The notes below the pieces were generated by a model. It searched no databases. It had not been told where the DNA came from and worked only from the letters and a program-made list of their open reading frames with translations. Source: SABI01 sp963677695 (GTDB lineage: Bacteria > Spirochaetota > Spirochaetia > Sphaerochaetales > Sphaerochaetaceae). From it: DNA of 64,000 nt. The translations under genes were made by a program, and so were the position numbers. The stretch spans positions 558,001 through 622,000 of the forward strand of contig CAXXUJ010000002.1 of the NCBI GenBank assembly GCA_963677695.2. Reading direction: 5' to 3'. This document shows, one piece after another, positions 62,596-64,000 of the stretch (positions within the stretch are counted from its first letter, which is position 1; each line of letters begins with the position of its first letter).

Positions 62596-64000
62596 GCCGC
62601 TCATCATACAAAGTGATATGACCCTTCTCATGGATGTCCATTCTCCGCAGGCTGAAAAAGCGAGAAAGGATATCATCCCTTTCTGTGAATTGATCCGTTC
62701 CCCTGAACACATTCACACCTACAGGATATCTCCACTGAGTCTGTGGAACGCAGCCTCGAGCGGTCTTACTCCAGATGTGATTCTTGAAAAGCTTGAACGC
62801 CGTTCCCGTTATGATATTCCTGAAACAGTCTCCTTCAATGTACGGGAACTGATGAATAGGTATGGAGCGGTTGTCCTCGCTCCCTGCGAGGAAGAGGAAC
62901 TGTACGAACTGACCTTTGCCAATGACCGATTGGCCCGTGAGGTTCTCTCCCGACCGGAAATCATGAAACTGATCATCCCCTCTGGAACGCGTACCTACAT
63001 CTACCGCTATCACCGCGGAGAGATCAAGATCCGTCTGATCAAGGCAGGCTATCCTGTGGACGATATCATTCCCCTCATGCGTGGGAAGGATGTACCTGTC
63101 ACCATGAAGGAGAGTACTTCAGACGGTACTCCCCTTACGATCCGCGATTACCAGAAGGAAGCGGCAGATGCTCTCCTTGGAGATTTCTCCCCCGGCTGCG
63201 GCTACGGAACAATCGTCCTTCCCTGCGGAAGCGGCAAGACCGTGGTTGCCATGGAACTGATGAGCCGCATCAAGACGACCACCCTCATTCTCACAACCAA
63301 TGTAGCCGCCGTTCACCAGTGGATTGCTGAGATCAAGGATAAACTTGATGTTCAAGGCACTGAGATCGGCGAGTACAGCGGTATGAGGAAAGAGATAACA
63401 GATATCACGGTGTGCACCTACCAGGTGCTCACCTACAGGAAAGATAAGGAAGGACCCTTCATCCATCTCGATAGAATCAGGCAGGAGAATTGGGGTCTCA
63501 TCATATTTGATGAAGTTCATATGCTCCCTGCTCCTGTCTTCAAAGTAACAAGTGAGATGCAGTCTTCTTACCGTGTCGGCCTGACAGCCACCCTCGTGAG
63601 GGAGGACGGAAGGGAAGATGAGGTATTCACCCTTGTCGGTCCCAAGCGCTATGACGTCCCATGGAGCGAACTCGAGAAGAAGGGATGGATAGCTCAGGCA
63701 GAATGCGTTGAGATCAGAGTACCTCTATCCCTGGACAAAGAACTCCCCTATGCCATAGCTGGGAAAAGGGATAAATACAGGATAGCCAGCGAAAACGAAC
63801 GCAAAGTCGATATCGTGAAGCAGCTGGTCGCAAACCACCGGGAAGATTTCATCCTTGTCATCGGGCAGTACCTTTCTCAGCTGAAAACGATAGCGAAGGA
63901 ATTGAACGCACCCCTTATTACAGGTTCGACACCGAACCTGAAGCGGGATGAGCTCTATCAGTCCTTCAGGGAAGGAAACATTCATGTCCTTGTAGTCTCC
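62585..64000 (+). CDS. XPB-type DNA repair helicase, 3' end outside window
   Basis: 472 visible codons of a superfamily 2 helicase of the bacterial XPB/Rad25 type. An N-terminal domain (about 1-180) is followed by motif I CGSGKT (214-219), DEVH (309-312), TATLVRED with the RED motif (334-341), and the start of helicase domain 2. Bacterial XPBs unwind DNA 3' to 5'; their place in repair is unsettled. ATG 62585 lies 11 bases inside aroC. The remaining motifs V and VI lie beyond 64000. Confidence 0.92.
   Translation, partial: MEDKPLIIQSDMTLLMDVHSPQAEKARKDIIPFCELIRSPEHIHTYRISPLSLWNAASSGLTPDVILEKLERRSRYDIPETVSFNVRELMNRYGAVVLAPCEEEELYELTFANDRLAREVLSRPEIMKLIIPSGTRTYIYRYHRGEIKIRLIKAGYPVDDIIPLMRGKDVPVTMKESTSDGTPLTIRDYQKEAADALLGDFSPGCGYGTIVLPCGSGKTVVAMELMSRIKTTTLILTTNVAAVHQWIAEIKDKLDVQGTEIGEYSGMRKEITDITVCTYQVLTYRKDKEGPFIHLDRIRQENWGLIIFDEVHMLPAPVFKVTSEMQSSYRVGLTATLVREDGREDEVFTLVGPKRYDVPWSELEKKGWIAQAECVEIRVPLSLDKELPYAIAGKRDKYRIASENERKVDIVKQLVANHREDFILVIGQYLSQLKTIAKELNAPLITGSTPNLKRDELYQSFREGNIHVLVVS

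Noticed and set aside
1..64000. CRISPR array, prophage or toxin-antitoxin module
   Set aside because: No regularly spaced repeats, phage genes or paired small toxin and antitoxin frames were seen; the only mobile element is the IS at 48908-50690.

Overview
The window looks like a stretch of spirochaete chromosome, most likely the Sphaerochaeta/Treponema side (inference, no database search was run). Pointers are a V-type ATPase operon in the spirochaete order E-DUF2764-A-B-D-I-K, an EF-G paralogue next to a second divergent EF-G-like gene, an LptD-like barrel protein, a bacterial XPB helicase, and the MEP-pathway gene ispG. It is almost entirely coding, with short gaps and many ATGA or TGATG gene overlaps. 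No CRISPR array, prophage, rRNA or toxin-antitoxin pair was seen.

Layout. 1-1923 (-): miaB (3' end cut by the window) behind folD. 2100-3732 (+): a small outer-membrane-type barrel protein and a lipoprotein, closed by a strong terminator. 3813-7088 (-): flavodoxin-like protein, PpiC/SurA foldase, nusB, map, phosphoribosyltransferase. 7158-10525 (-): glycolytic operon gap-pgk-tpiA with secG. 10618-21796 (-): ispG-uvrA-lptD-like-phoH-pgpH-ybeY-corC, joining envelope, repair, c-di-AMP turnover and ribosome maturation. 21952-29175 (-): V-type ATPase, whose K-subunit residues predict Na+ coupling. 29547-31799 (+): a tyrosine phenol-lyase-like enzyme and a NapH-like membrane ferredoxin. 31820-35976 (-): rsgA-mutS2-udp. 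36057-37249 (+): pentapeptide-repeat protein and a metallo-beta-lactamase-fold protein that appears to start at CTG. 37269-39762 (-): GNAT, yggS, small membrane protein, RluA-type pseudouridine synthase. 39968-41962 (+): a PAS-PAS-PAS-PAS-GGDEF cyclase broken by one in-frame TAG. 42039-42110 (-): tRNA-Val. 42255-48461 (+): amylosucrase, EF-G paralogue and EF-G-like protein.

48555-50768: a cupin gene (-) has been separated from its own ribosome binding site and promoter by an IS1634-like element of about 1.78 kb. The ribosome binding site and a consensus promoter can still be read on the far side of the element. 50807-54771 (-): mfd and trmB; 54811-55596 (+): inositol-monophosphatase-like enzyme. 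55589-57461 (-): ACT-domain protein, THEP1-like NTPase, queuosine-precursor transporter. Then nrdR, a DHDPS-family aldolase, dgt (-), and a (+) run of a membrane protein, aroK, aroC and an XPB-type helicase that runs off the end.

I did not find a clearly new multi-gene system. The observations most worth checking are the insertion between the cupin gene's ribosome binding site and its start codon, the amber-split cyclase, the CTG start of a metallo-beta-lactamase-fold protein with a missing metal-ligand Asp, the altered cofactor pocket of the tyrosine phenol-lyase-like enzyme, the degenerate GTPase motifs of the EF-G-like protein, and a recurring promoter-to-ATG spacing that suggests leaderless mRNAs.
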